DNA of 64,000 nucleotides from Mesorhizobium sp. CU3 (GCF_006442965.1 NZ_VFWX01000008.1:1-64000), one strand, 5' to 3'. Shown: positions 35,516 through 43,595, counted from the first letter of the stretch. A program made the numbers and translations. Notes: a model not told the origin generated them from the sequence alone.

Positions 35516-35653
35516 GTGTGCTGATATTCAGGCGAGGCCGGCCTGCAAATGGCGGCTTCCTGCGCTTCCGGTGCTCACGTACGAAAAGTACGCTCCGCTC
35601 CGGTTCTCGGAATCCACCATTTTCGACTCGTCCTGACCTGAATCTCAACACAC
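35516..35653. repeat. Imperfect inverted repeat following the PBP gene
   Basis: Outer arms GTGTGCTGATATTCAGG (from 35516) and CCTGAATCTCAACACAC (to 35653) pair with two mismatches; the tip is CGTAC-GAAAA-GTACG. The inner arms are diverged. The central block with GTACGCTCCGCTCCGG is of a type that recurs between genes in Mesorhizobium and Brucella relatives (from memory, not searched). It starts right after the PBP stop codon. Confidence 0.6.
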
Positions 35654-35736
35654 CTATGCTTGGGTTGGATCAAGCCGTCTTGCCACGCCACCCCGCGCCG
35701 CGATATCCCCAGCAACCTCCTCTGTTTGCGGCCTGC

Positions 35737-36321
35737 ATGCTCAAAACCGCCTTCCTCACGCTGATCTCGCTTGCCATAGCCATCGGGCTCGGCGGCTACA
35801 GCGTCTGGTATGCGCTGAACGCGCAGGATGGCGTCGGCGCGATCCGCATCGGCCAATGGACGGCCTTCCCGGATGTCGGCACGCTCGCCGCCGATCCCTA
35901 TTCGAAGGCGCGCGTTTCGCGCGAAGGCGTGCTGGCGCTCGGTAGGGCGGAGGGTCTTGCCTTCGTCGCCGAGCGCGACGAAGGCGGCGAGCCGCTGAAG
36001 CGCGAATGCGCCTATACCATCGAGGGCAGCTACCCGACCGCCCGGTTCTGGACGCTCTATGCAGCCGACCAGTCGCTCGGCGTCATCGGCACCGGCAAGC
36101 CGAGGCAGGCGGCGCTGCAATCCTACGAGGTACTGCGCCAGCCCGACAATTCGGTGGTCATCTCCGTCGGCGACCGCCCTGCCCCCGGCAATTGGTTGTT
36201 CACCAGCGGCGCCGGCAAGATGTATTTCGTGCTGACCTTCTACGACACGCCGATCGCCTCGAGCACAGGCCTCTCCGACGTGACGCTGCCGCGCATCCTG
36301 AAGGCGGGCTGCAATGCGTAG
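35737..36321 (+). CDS. DUF1214 domain protein
   Basis: A 194-residue protein with an N-terminal membrane anchor or signal (LKTAFLTLISLAIAIGLGGY) and a beta-rich DUF1214 domain: WTAFPDVGTLAADPYSKARV, then ECAYTIEGSYPTARFWTLYA and the C-terminal FVLTFYDTPIASS. DUF1214 is commonly paired with DUF1254, as here; the molecular role of the pair is unknown. It overlaps the next gene by 8 nt, so the two are coupled. An upstream in-frame extension to 35518 runs through the repeat and is rejected. Confidence 0.85.
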   Translation: MLKTAFLTLISLAIAIGLGGYSVWYALNAQDGVGAIRIGQWTAFPDVGTLAADPYSKARVSREGVLALGRAEGLAFVAERDEGGEPLKRECAYTIEGSYPTARFWTLYAADQSLGVIGTGKPRQAALQSYEVLRQPDNSVVISVGDRPAPGNWLFTSGAGKMYFVLTFYDTPIASSTGLSDVTLPRILKAGCNA

Positions 36322-36862
36322 CCTGCTGCACGCCCTGATCCTCGGCCTGCTCGGCGCCGGCATCGTGCATATCGTGGTGCTGTTTTCAGTGCCTGAATTT
36401 TCCGAGCGCGATGCCTGGTCGCGGCTGTCGATGGCTTCCGACCTCTACCGGATGACCAGGCTGGACGCCGAGGCCGGCGGCGCGCCGGTGGTGAAATCGG
36501 TCGATCCGCTGTTTTATGCCGCGGCCTGCCGCTTCGACCTCGCCGACGGGCTGGTGCGGATCAAGGCGCCGGGCGACGTGCCCTTCTGGTCGGCCTCGGT
36601 CTACGACCGCAACGGCCACAACATCTATTCCTTCAACGACCACAGCGCCAATGACCAGAAGCTCGACACGGTGGTGCTGACGCCGGCGCAGATGATCGAT
36701 GTGCGGCGCGATCTGCCGGAGGATCTGCAGGGCGCGATCTTCGTCGAGGCGCCGATCGAGGAAGGGATTTTCGTCGTCCGCGCCTTCGTGCCGGACGAGA
36801 GCTGGAAGCCGACCGTGTCGCGCTTCCTCGAGCAGAGCGCCTGCGAGTTGCAGGATTACTGA
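36314..36862 (+). CDS. DUF1254 domain protein
   Basis: A 182-residue protein with a membrane segment at 3-24 (HALILGLLGAGIVHIVVLF) and a DUF1254-type domain with DPLFYAAACRFDL and PFWSASVYDRNGHNIYSF. It is shorter than full-length DUF1254 proteins, as is usual for the rhizobial form that follows a DUF1214 gene. Likely membrane attached with the domain in the periplasm. Function unknown. Confidence 0.85.
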   Translation: MRSLLHALILGLLGAGIVHIVVLFSVPEFSERDAWSRLSMASDLYRMTRLDAEAGGAPVVKSVDPLFYAAACRFDLADGLVRIKAPGDVPFWSASVYDRNGHNIYSFNDHSANDQKLDTVVLTPAQMIDVRRDLPEDLQGAIFVEAPIEEGIFVVRAFVPDESWKPTVSRFLEQSACELQDY

Positions 36863-36943
36863 CACGCAGTTCCAGGAAAAGTGTGAGGCGGTTAGGTTAT
36901 GCGAGTTCGTCGCAATCCTCCCACCGGAATTGCGTCAAGAATC

Positions 36944-37138
36944 TCAGTGATGCGGCGTGGGAGTTGGCGGAGAGCCGGGCGTGTCCGGACTGCTGGTTGC
37001 TGGCCGGGCCTCGGCGGCTTGCGGACGCAATTCGTAGCGGACGCCGGGGAATATGATGACCGCCGCCGCCGTGGTGGTGTCGTGACTGACCCGATTTGCA
37101 GGTGCCGCTCGCGGCACAAATGACAGGACCATGCCCAT
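36944..37138 (-). CDS. Small conserved-looking protein (VIIFPGVRYE type)
   Basis: A 64-residue protein: MGMVLSFVPR, then TTAAAVIIFPGVRYELRPQ and a Pro/Thr-rich tail. Short rhizobial proteins with the motif VIIFPGVRYER after an N-terminal LSFVPR-like segment are known to me as hypothetical proteins, which is why I prefer this frame over two others that overlap it. GAGG lies about 12 nt upstream of the ATG. Sequence support is modest. Confidence 0.5.
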   Translation of the reverse strand: MGMVLSFVPRAAPANRVSHDTTTAAAVIIFPGVRYELRPQAAEARPATSSPDTPGSPPTPTPHH

Positions 37139-37211
37139 GGTTCGCGCATTCCTCTCGGTTTGACCGGAGCACAACGCAACGCCTCCAAAATTGATTAAGC
37201 GGCTTAGAGGG

Positions 37212-37226
37212 TTAACGGAGCGCTAA
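37212..37226. promoter_or_regulatory. CtrA-like box upstream of the DUF2336 gene
   Basis: TTAA-CGGAGCG-CTAA matches the alphaproteobacterial CtrA consensus TTAA-N7-TTAA with one mismatch. It lies about 90 bp before the gene. Such boxes occur by chance, so this is only a candidate. The rest of 36863-37300 holds a decayed repeat near 36870-36925 and the small minus-strand gene. Confidence 0.3.
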
Positions 37227-37300
37227 CGGATCGCCGTTAATTTGATGTTTGTTTTTCCTGAGGACGCGGAACCGGCCAGCCGGATTGCGCGGGCTCGGGA

Positions 37301-38335
37301 GTGTGTCGAGTGTCGGGCGTATCCTCCGTGTCATCTTCGGATTTCAGGCAAATCGCTATCCGCACCGAAGCGGGAAAAGCCGAAAGGCTGTTCCGCGCCA
37401 GCGTATCGGCTTTCTGCTCGCTGACGCGCCCGTCACGCCGCGAGATCGCGCAGCTCGAGGATCTGACGCTGCCTCTGTTCGATGACGTCTCGGTCGAATC
37501 CCGCCGCTATGTCGCGGCGGCCCTTTCCGAATGCGAATATGCGCCGACCGCGCTGGTGCGGCGGCTGGCCGAAGAGCCGGTCGAGATCGCAGCCCCCCTG
37601 CTCACCCGCTCGAACGCGCTGAGCGACATCGACCTGATCGCATTGATCGGCCGCCACGGCCTGCCGCATGCGCGCGCCATCGCGCGGCGCAAGGAACTCA
37701 ACCCGACCATCGCCGACCTGATCCGGGCGCTGGAAAAGCCGACGCTGGTGCGGACGAAGCCGCCGTTGCCGGTCGCCAAGCTTCAGCCCGTCAAGCCGGA
37801 GACACCTGCTAATGTGGAAGAGAATCGCCCGGCGCCGGGCGAAGCGGCGGAAAACGCGCGGCGCCGGCTGCGCACGATGATGCAGCCTGCCGAAGGCGAC
37901 GCGGCGATCAACAGCTTCCTCGGCCAGCCGGCTTACGTGAAGCTGCGCGAGACGGCGCTGACCGGCAATGCCGCCTTCTTCCAGACGGCGCTCGCCGACG
38001 CGCTGCAAATCGACTTCGCGACGGCGCGCTCGGTGACCGAGCAGTCAAGCTATGCCGGCCTGCTTGCGGCGCTCAGAGCGCTCGACCTCAGCGAGGACAG
38101 GGCCTTTCTGATCGCGGTTGCGGTCTATCCGGGCGAATTCCCGCATCCGCAGGCGATCCGCCTGTTCCTCGACCGCTACCGGCTCCTGCATCACGAGGCG
38201 GCGCAGGACAAGGTCCGCGCCTGGAAGACCGAGACGCTTTCGCGGGCAATCCGCTCCAATGCGTCGGACACTGGCAGCGCTGAGCGCGAGGCGTCGAACA
38301 ACGGCAGCGCGGCCGCCGGCCTCAAGGCGTCCTGA
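37301..38335 (+). CDS. DUF2336 domain protein
   Basis: About 340 residues. The N-terminal part (to about 130) is the helical, HEAT-like DUF2336 core with EIAQLEDLTLPLFDDVS, RRYVAAALSE and EPVEIAAPLLTRS; a Pro-rich linker (145-175) leads to a second helical block with AINSFLGQPAYVKLRETAL. DUF2336 is frequent in alphaproteobacteria and often linked to cell-cycle or stress output, but its function is not known. Only GTG starts are available; GTG at 37301 or 37310 both lie after CGGGAG. Confidence 0.83.
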   Translation: MCRVSGVSSVSSSDFRQIAIRTEAGKAERLFRASVSAFCSLTRPSRREIAQLEDLTLPLFDDVSVESRRYVAAALSECEYAPTALVRRLAEEPVEIAAPLLTRSNALSDIDLIALIGRHGLPHARAIARRKELNPTIADLIRALEKPTLVRTKPPLPVAKLQPVKPETPANVEENRPAPGEAAENARRRLRTMMQPAEGDAAINSFLGQPAYVKLRETALTGNAAFFQTALADALQIDFATARSVTEQSSYAGLLAALRALDLSEDRAFLIAVAVYPGEFPHPQAIRLFLDRYRLLHHEAAQDKVRAWKTETLSRAIRSNASDTGSAEREASNNGSAAAGLKAS

Positions 38336-38342
38336 TCCGGTC

Positions 38343-38690
38343 TTACTCCGTCTTCAACGACAGAAGCTCCTCGACCGGAATCGCTCCGGCCTCGATCTCG
38401 ACCACCCAGATATCCGGATCGAATTTCCTCTCGCGCTCCAGCCGCGCATCGAAGGCCGTGGGATCGTCGCCGGAATCGAGCAAAATGAAGAAACGGTCAT
38501 CAGGCTTGGCGGAATCGTAGCTCGTCTGCGGCGCCGGGCCGTAGAGAGCCCCCTCGCCCAGCCGCCCGCGCGACAAAACGAAGACGGCGCCCGCCTCGGT
38601 CGCGCCGCGCTTGACCACGGCCGCAAAACCGCCGGCGCCGAAAACGCGGCGCACAAGGGCCGAAACCCAGAGATCGGTGGTTACGCGCAT
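38343..38690 (-). CDS. DUF1491 family protein
   Basis: A 115-residue cytoplasmic protein recognised as DUF1491 by LWVSALVRRVFGAGGFAAVV, the strand GAVFVLSRGRLGEGALYGPAPQ and DPDIWVVEIE. The family is nearly confined to alphaproteobacteria and has no known function. It is divergent from the ParDE module over 106 bp and convergent with the DUF2336 gene, 7 bp apart. Confidence 0.88.
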   Translation of the reverse strand: MRVTTDLWVSALVRRVFGAGGFAAVVKRGATEAGAVFVLSRGRLGEGALYGPAPQTSYDSAKPDDRFFILLDSGDDPTAFDARLERERKFDPDIWVVEIEAGAIPVEELLSLKTE

Positions 38691-38750
38691 GGGGAGGGTC
38701 CGGACGTCATCATGGGCTGATTCAGCAGTGTTCTACGAGCACCGTGACAT

Positions 38751-38779
38751 CCTAACAAATCTTGTTAGGATTTGTTAGG
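38751..38779. promoter_or_regulatory. Operator-like repeats before parD
   Basis: CCTAACAA-ATC-TTGTTAGG (38751-38769) is a perfect 8-bp dyad, and a third half-site TTTGTTAGG follows at 38771-38779. Three half-sites just upstream of a ribbon-helix-helix antitoxin gene are expected for autoregulation. The region is AT-rich compared with its surroundings. Confidence 0.7.
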
Positions 38780-38796
38780 TGCGCTATGGTGCTCTT

Positions 38797-39072
38797 ATGA
38801 AAAGCCAGGCCATGCGCACTCTTACCGTATCGCTCACCCCGAAACAGGCTGCGCGTCTGCAGGATGCAGTCGAAAACGGCGACTACGCTTCGAATAGCGA
38901 GATCGTCAGAGAGGCTCTTAGGTTATGGGAACATCGTGAGGAGCTTCGCGCGCTCGAACTGGCACAGCTGAAGCAGGCTTACAATGAAGGGATGGCGAGC
39001 GGCGAAGGTCGGGAAGTCGACCGCGTGGCGTTTCTTCGCGCTCTGAAGGCAGAGCGTGCGGAACGTGGCTAG
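38797..39072 (+). CDS. parD: ParD-family antitoxin (ribbon-helix-helix)
   Basis: A 91-residue antitoxin. The ribbon-helix-helix domain spans about 5-45 (RTLTVSLTPKQAARLQDAV and SEIVREALRLWEHREE), the C-terminal acidic/basic tail wraps the toxin. It overlaps the ParE-type toxin gene. The ATG at 38797 is preferred over an upstream GTG that would overlap the operator. Confidence 0.88.
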   Translation: MKSQAMRTLTVSLTPKQAARLQDAVENGDYASNSEIVREALRLWEHREELRALELAQLKQAYNEGMASGEGREVDRVAFLRALKAERAERG

Positions 39073-39355
39073 CTATCGCCTTACGCCTCGCGCAGAACAG
39101 GATCTCAGCAACATTTGGCGCCATATTGCCGCCGATAGCGAAAAGGCGGCGGACGGCCTTGTAGGGCGCATTTTCAACAAGCTGGAACTCGCCTGTAGCC
39201 ATCCCAATATGGGAGTTGCCCGACCAGAATTGAGCGAAACTGCACGTATTCTGGTGGAGGGCAGATATATCGTTATTTACGAGCCCATGGACTACGGCAT
39301 TCTGGCTGTGGCTATCGTTCACGGGATGCGGGATCCTGAGCATTGGCTCAAGTGA
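39056..39355 (+). CDS. parE: ParE/RelE-superfamily toxin
   Basis: A 99-residue toxin of the ParE type: YRLTPRAEQDLSNIWRHI at the start, the middle helix and RILVEGRYIVIYEP with IVHGMRDPEHW at the end. ParE toxins poison DNA gyrase; the family call is by motif, and a RelE-like mRNA interferase cannot be excluded. GAAGG lies six nt before GTG 39056, which overlaps parD by 17 nt; GTG 39065 is an alternative. Confidence 0.87.
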   Translation: MRNVASYRLTPRAEQDLSNIWRHIAADSEKAADGLVGRIFNKLELACSHPNMGVARPELSETARILVEGRYIVIYEPMDYGILAVAIVHGMRDPEHWLK

Positions 39356-39377
39356 ATAGTTTCCAGAACACCACCGC

Positions 39378-40181
39378 TCAGTTCGTCAGCCCGATCTCGC
39401 GCATCTTGACGTAGACCGCCTCGTCGGGCTCGCCGGTCTCGGGAAGGCCGAACAGGGCCTGGAATTCCTTGATGGCGGATTTGGTGCGGGCGCCGACCTT
39501 GCCGTCGAGCTGCATATCGTCATTGCCGAAAGCCTTGAGGCCGGCCTGGATCTTGACGATGCGGGCGTCGGGCGACTGCGTCGCGCCATCGGCCGGCGCG
39601 GAGACCGGGATGACCGCCGGCTTCGCAGACGGGACGGCCGCCGTGGTGTCGGCCGGCCGCGGCGCCGGATGCGGGATGGCGGCGGTCGTCTGCCTGGCGC
39701 CGAGTTGGTCGAGCAATGCTGTGTCGATCTCACCGGACGATGGCAGCCCGACCTTGAGCTGATAGGCTTGGATCGCCTTGCGAGTCGCCGGGCCGGTGAG
39801 GCCATCGACGGTGCCGTCGTAGAAGTTGAGGTCCTTCAGGATGCCTTGCACCTGCTGGACGACCGGATCCGGCTTGACCGCAGGCTGCGCCGGTGCCTGG
39901 CGCACGATGTTGATGGTGGTTTCCGGCTCGTTCGAGACCGTGTGCGGGAAATTCTCGATGCTGCGGGTGGCGAAGAAGGCGCCCGTATGCGGAAAGGGCT
40001 GATACCAGAGGGCGTTCGCCGAAACGTAGAACAGCGTCACCAGGAAAGCGGTCGAGCCGCCGACCAGGACCGGGTTGCTGGCGATCAGTTGCCCGACCGC
40101 GACCGCGCCCTCGGCAAGGACGCCTCGCTCGGGTTCGACCACCTTAGGCCGTTTTGCGGAGCGAGCCATTTCTCTCCCCAT
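39378..40181 (-). CDS. Membrane protein with two peptidoglycan-binding domains
   Basis: A 267-residue protein with a basic cytoplasmic N terminus, one transmembrane helix (about 36-56), and a periplasmic part carrying two PG_binding_1 domains (about 106-162 and 205-262; e.g. DGLTGPATRKAIQAYQLKVG and DGKVGARTKSAIKEFQALFG) linked by a Pro/Ala-rich spacer. It probably anchors to murein. It lies just downstream of, and overlaps by 38 nt, the DivJ-like kinase gene, so the two are coupled. GGGGG precedes the start at 40181; ATG 40169 is also possible. Confidence 0.85.
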   Translation of the reverse strand: MGREMARSAKRPKVVEPERGVLAEGAVAVGQLIASNPVLVGGSTAFLVTLFYVSANALWYQPFPHTGAFFATRSIENFPHTVSNEPETTINIVRQAPAQPAVKPDPVVQQVQGILKDLNFYDGTVDGLTGPATRKAIQAYQLKVGLPSSGEIDTALLDQLGARQTTAAIPHPAPRPADTTAAVPSAKPAVIPVSAPADGATQSPDARIVKIQAGLKAFGNDDMQLDGKVGARTKSAIKEFQALFGLPETGEPDEAVYVKMREIGLTN

Positions 40182-41952
40182 CTTTTTCCCCCTTCGGCTT
40201 CGTCGCGGGCATGGCCAGCACGTCGCTGGAGGCCGCGCCGGGACGCCGCTTCGGTCCGTTGACCGGCAGGCCGATCGTCACCGTGGTGCCCTCGCCCGGC
40301 GCGCTCTCGATCGACATCGAGCCCTCATGCAATTCCACCAGGCCCTTGACCAGCGACAGGCCGAGCCCGCTGCCCTCGAAACGACGCGTATAGTCGTTCT
40401 GGATCTGCGTGAACGGCTTGCCGAGATTGGCAAAGTCCTCCTCGGCGATACCGATACCGGTGTCGCTGACCCAGAAATGCAGCCGCGAGCCGACGCGCTT
40501 GGCGCCGATCACCACAGAGCCGCCGTCGGGCGTGAACTTCACGGCATTGGACACCAGGTTGATCAGGATCTGCTGCACGGCGCGGCGATCGGCATTGATC
40601 TCGCCCGTATCGGCGGAGATCTGCGTGGCGAGCATGATGCTCTTGGCCTCGGCCAGCGGACGCATCATCGAACGGCACATATCGACGGCCTCGACGAAGC
40701 GGAAGGGCTCCATCTCGGTCGCATAGGCGCCGGCCTCGATGCGCGAGACATCGAGGATCGAGGTGACGACCGACAGAAGATGCTGGCCGGATTCGCGGAC
40801 CAGGCCGACATATTCCTTCTGGCGCGGATCCTTGAAGCCGCCGAACATCTCGTGCAGCAGCATGTCGGAAAAGCCGATGATGGCGTTGAGCGGCGTGCGC
40901 AGCTCATGGCTGACGACAGCCAGGAAGCGGCCCTTGGCCACTTCGGCGGTGGCGGCTGTTTCGCGGGCTTCCACAAGTTCCTCGCGCAGTGCCGCGACAT
41001 CGTCGTTTTCGCGCAGGACGAGGGTCATGACATCGCGATCGGCTTCGCCGCCGATCAGTTCGAGGTTGAACGGCCGGAAATTGTCGACCGAGCCGGAGCC
41101 GGCGCGCGGCAAGCGGATACGCAGGTCGAGCCGGCGCTTCGGCGCGCCCCCGCGCATATCGGCCAAAGCGGTCAGATAGGCGACGCGGTCGGAAAGATGC
41201 ACGCGGTCGAACAAGCCGGCGCCGAGCAGAAGCTCCGGCGCCAGCTTGAGGATCGAACGCGACTTGATAGAGGCGTCCAGCACCTCGCCCTGCGGGCTGG
41301 CGCGCAGCACGACCGCATCGATGACATCCTCGAGGCGATCGCTGGCAGGCTGTGCCGGAGCACGGACGACCGTGTTGGCCAGGGCGCCGGCGCGCGGCAG
41401 CAGCGTCAGCGCCCAGGCGAGCGGCAAAAGCCAATGCCAGGGGGCGATGCCGACCGTGCCGAGCGGCAGGAGATCGCCGGCAAGAGGCTGCAGCAGGATA
41501 GCGGCGCATGCGGTGAGCGCACCGGACAAGGCCGCGCGCTTCGAGCCGGCGATCCACCAGGCTTCGACCGGCAGGGCGACGGCCAGCAACGCGACAGGCG
41601 AGGCCAACCCGCCCGCTGCCGCGATGGCCGCGGCAAGCGCCAGCCCGCCCAGCATGATCGACGTCCGGCCGGCGACCGCCATGCGGCCCGTCGCAGCGAC
41701 GAGAAGTGCCTCGAACCAGCCGAGGCCGAAAGCGGCGAAGATGGCGGCGATCGTCACGGCCGCGCCCAGGCTCGACGTGACCAGCGTGACCGCGGCGCCC
41801 GCGGCAAGAAAGGGCGCTGCGAGCATGACGCCGACAAAGCGGCGCTGGCGCAGGCGCTCTGCCTCACCCGTAACGGTCGGATGAACCATGCGTTCGCAGC
41901 CGGCGGCAATCGCGCCAGGCAATTGAACGTATCTGGCCGTAATCGAACTCAA
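40144..41952 (-). CDS. Membrane sensor histidine kinase, DivJ-like
   Basis: About 602 residues. Five to six hydrophobic segments (about 40-205) form a membrane-embedded sensor, followed by a PAS-like region (about 220-320), HisKA with His349 in VVSHELRTPLNAIIGFSDML, and HATPase_c with NLVSNAVKFT, DTGIGI and GSGLGLSL. Multi-pass N terminus plus PAS plus this His box matches DivJ-type kinases that phosphorylate DivK in alphaproteobacteria; DivL or CbrA-like alternatives are possible. The start is uncertain: TTG at 41952, or ATG at 41889 without a visible ribosome site; the segment CERMVHP looks conserved, which favours the longer form. Confidence 0.82.
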   Translation of the reverse strand: MSSITARYVQLPGAIAAGCERMVHPTVTGEAERLRQRRFVGVMLAAPFLAAGAAVTLVTSSLGAAVTIAAIFAAFGLGWFEALLVAATGRMAVAGRTSIMLGGLALAAAIAAAGGLASPVALLAVALPVEAWWIAGSKRAALSGALTACAAILLQPLAGDLLPLGTVGIAPWHWLLPLAWALTLLPRAGALANTVVRAPAQPASDRLEDVIDAVVLRASPQGEVLDASIKSRSILKLAPELLLGAGLFDRVHLSDRVAYLTALADMRGGAPKRRLDLRIRLPRAGSGSVDNFRPFNLELIGGEADRDVMTLVLRENDDVAALREELVEARETAATAEVAKGRFLAVVSHELRTPLNAIIGFSDMLLHEMFGGFKDPRQKEYVGLVRESGQHLLSVVTSILDVSRIEAGAYATEMEPFRFVEAVDMCRSMMRPLAEAKSIMLATQISADTGEINADRRAVQQILINLVSNAVKFTPDGGSVVIGAKRVGSRLHFWVSDTGIGIAEEDFANLGKPFTQIQNDYTRRFEGSGLGLSLVKGLVELHEGSMSIESAPGEGTTVTIGLPVNGPKRRPGAASSDVLAMPATKPKGEKDGERNGSLRKTA

Positions 41953-42225
41953 CTTACGCGTACCCGGTCGTAAAAAACGCCCTGCTTCGCAGGTGACTCA
42001 ATCAATGACTTGAAAGTCGCATCCAGCGTTTAAGGAATGGATAAGGCTAACGCGCCGAACACCTTGCCCACGTCAAATAGTGTCGCGCCGGCCCGCCGAT
42101 GCACGCCGAGTTGCAGCCATGGTAAACGGCGGGTTAGCCGCACGGCCGGCGCGGAGACCGGCCAGAAGCGAAGCCGGCTAACACAATCTTTCGAAAAAAC
42201 CGTGCAATAACCGCAAGATACATGG

Positions 42226-42240
42226 TTATCGTAACGTTAA
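42226..42240. promoter_or_regulatory. CtrA-like box
   Basis: TTAT-CGTAACG-TTAA differs from the CtrA consensus TTAA-N7-TTAA by one base. It lies between the divergent kinase and DUF5330 genes. Candidate only. Confidence 0.3.
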
Positions 42241-42395
42241 CGCAATCGATGAGGTTTGAGACAGATCGAAAACAAAAACCGGTCCTTTCCAATTTGCCTA
42301 AAATTTGAGGAAAATTCGCGGCTTCGGCGCAAGCCGTCCTTTGCGCGGCTATGCCATTATCGTGCCTATAAAAGAGGTCATGCCGATGGATGCAT

Positions 42396-42430
42396 GATCC
42401 GTCACGGACGGATACACGATCCGTCCCGGA
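42396..42430. promoter_or_regulatory. 13-bp direct repeats before DUF5330
   Basis: GATCCGTCACGGA (42396-42408) and GATCCGTCCCGGA (42418-42430) differ at one base and are spaced 22 bp, about two helix turns. Each is itself partly palindromic (TCCGT..ACGGA). They precede the ribosome site at once, so a repressor operator or an RNA stem in the leader are both possible. Confidence 0.45.
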
Positions 42431-42444
42431 TGAGAGGCAGTAAG

Positions 42445-42837
42445 ATGGGCTTTCTGATCAGGATGGCTTTCTGGTTTTCGCTGGTGCTTTTGGCGCTGCC
42501 GCTCGGCGTCGGCCCAGGCGAGGACGGCCAGCAGAGCGTCGGACCGATCCAGGCGCTGTTTGCGGCGCGCGAGGCGGTGGGCGACATCGCCGGGCTCTGC
42601 GAGCGCAAGCCCGACGTCTGCGAGACCGGCAAATCGGCTATGTACACCATTTCAGTCCGCGCCAAGGAAACGGCCAAGATCGCTGCGGCGATGATCGACG
42701 ACAAGCAGCCCGAGCAGGCAGCTGCCGCCCAGACGAAGGTCGCGGATGTGATCAACGCCGCCACCGGCAGCGTCGCGGAGGACATCGTGCTGCCCGCCAA
42801 GGTCAACATCCCTGTGCTGCTGACCGCCAAGAACTAG
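42445..42837 (+). CDS. DUF5330 family protein
   Basis: A 130-residue protein. An N-terminal hydrophobic segment (GFLIRMAFWFSLVLLALPLG) serves as signal or anchor, followed by a helical region with ALFAAREAVGDIAGLCERKPDVCETGK and KVADVINAATG. The two cysteines in that region may pair in the periplasm. The family is known from Hyphomicrobiales without assigned function. GAGAGG at eight nt supports ATG 42445. Confidence 0.83.
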   Translation: MGFLIRMAFWFSLVLLALPLGVGPGEDGQQSVGPIQALFAAREAVGDIAGLCERKPDVCETGKSAMYTISVRAKETAKIAAAMIDDKQPEQAAAAQTKVADVINAATGSVAEDIVLPAKVNIPVLLTAKN

Positions 42838-42860
42838 ACATTCCAGCCATTCGCTTGGCT

Positions 42861-43040
42861 CTTTAGTTTCGGCGCAATTCCTGACGGAAAACCAGTTCGC
42901 ACTTTTCCTGGAATTGCTCTTTTTAGTTTCGGCGCAATTCCCGACGGAAAACCGCTTCGCACTTTTCCTGGAATTGCTCTTTTTAGTTTCGGCGCAATTC
43001 CGGACGGAAAACCGCTTCGCACTTTTCCTGGAATTGCTCT
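42861..43040. repeat. Three tandem 60-bp repeats (GCAATTCC-arm hairpins)
   Basis: Units 42861-42920, 42921-42980 and 42981-43040 have an exact 60-bp period and differ at only a few bases (CTGAC, CCGAC, CGGAC after AATTC; CAG versus CGC in the core). Each unit contains GCAATTCC and GGAATTGC arms around GGAAAACC.CTTCGCACTTTTCC, so each forms a hairpin. They lie between DUF5330 and sufE. Contiguous units without spacers exclude a CRISPR. Confidence 0.92.
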
Positions 43041-43127
43041 AACGCCGCGGGCTCGTCCGACCTCTCGACGCCCGCGGCGTCTTTCTTTTTCCGTGACGCG
43101 GCGGCGCCCGGCCACTATATGCGGGCA

Positions 43128-43556
43128 ATGACCGCCTCGATCGACACCATCCGCGACGACTTTTCCCTGCTCGAGGAGTGGGAAGACCGCTATCGTTATG
43201 TGATCGAGCTCGGCGAAAGCCTGCCGCCCTTTCCGGACGAGGAACGCACCGCCGCCAACAAGGTGCCGGGCTGCGTCAGCCAGGTGTGGCTCACCACCGA
43301 GCAGGGCGCGGGCGCAGATCCGGTTATCCGCTTCCAGGGCGATTCCGACGCTCATATCGTGCGCGGCCTCGTCGCCATCATGCTGGCGCTGTTTTCCGGA
43401 CGGCCGGCAAGCGAAATACAGAACACCGATGCCGAAGCGACGCTGAAGGAGCTCGGCCTCGACGAGCATCTGTCGCCGCAGCGCGCCAATGGCCTGCGCT
43501 CGATGGTCAAGCGCATAAAGCGCGATGCCGAGACGGCGTTGAAGCAAACGGCCTGA
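43128..43556 (+). CDS. sufE: SufE family cysteine desulfuration protein
   Basis: A 142-residue SufE. The sulfur-accepting Cys49 lies in KVPGCVSQVWL; the N-terminal DDFSLLEEWEDRYRYVIELG and C-terminal LSPQRANGLRSMVKRIK are family landmarks. SufE takes persulfide from SufS and passes it to the SufBCD scaffold for Fe-S assembly. Here it is not in a suf operon, the common arrangement in rhizobia. ATG 43128 matches homologue starts; ATG 43119 is nine bases earlier. Confidence 0.95.
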   Translation: MTASIDTIRDDFSLLEEWEDRYRYVIELGESLPPFPDEERTAANKVPGCVSQVWLTTEQGAGADPVIRFQGDSDAHIVRGLVAIMLALFSGRPASEIQNTDAEATLKELGLDEHLSPQRANGLRSMVKRIKRDAETALKQTA

Positions 43557-43595
43557 TCCGACCCGTAACGCCTCCGCACCATCTCTGAAAGCAAA

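Larger units (their letters stand above)
41953..42444. other. Divergent intergenic region, DivJ-like kinase / DUF5330
   Basis: 492 bp without a convincing gene. It holds one GANTC site (GACTC near 41996), a CtrA-like TTAT-N7-TTAA at 42226-42240, and direct repeats next to the DUF5330 gene. A plus-strand frame from 42256 runs into DUF5330, but its N-terminal part has no protein character. Confidence 0.6.

Noticed and set aside
36892..37188. Two other minus-strand frames over the small 36944-37138 gene
   Set aside because: Both are Arg/Pro/Ser-rich without start context or motif; only one of the three overlapping frames can be real.
42861..43040. CRISPR-like array
   Set aside because: Units are contiguous and near-identical along the full 60 bp, so there are no variable spacers; no cas genes are present.
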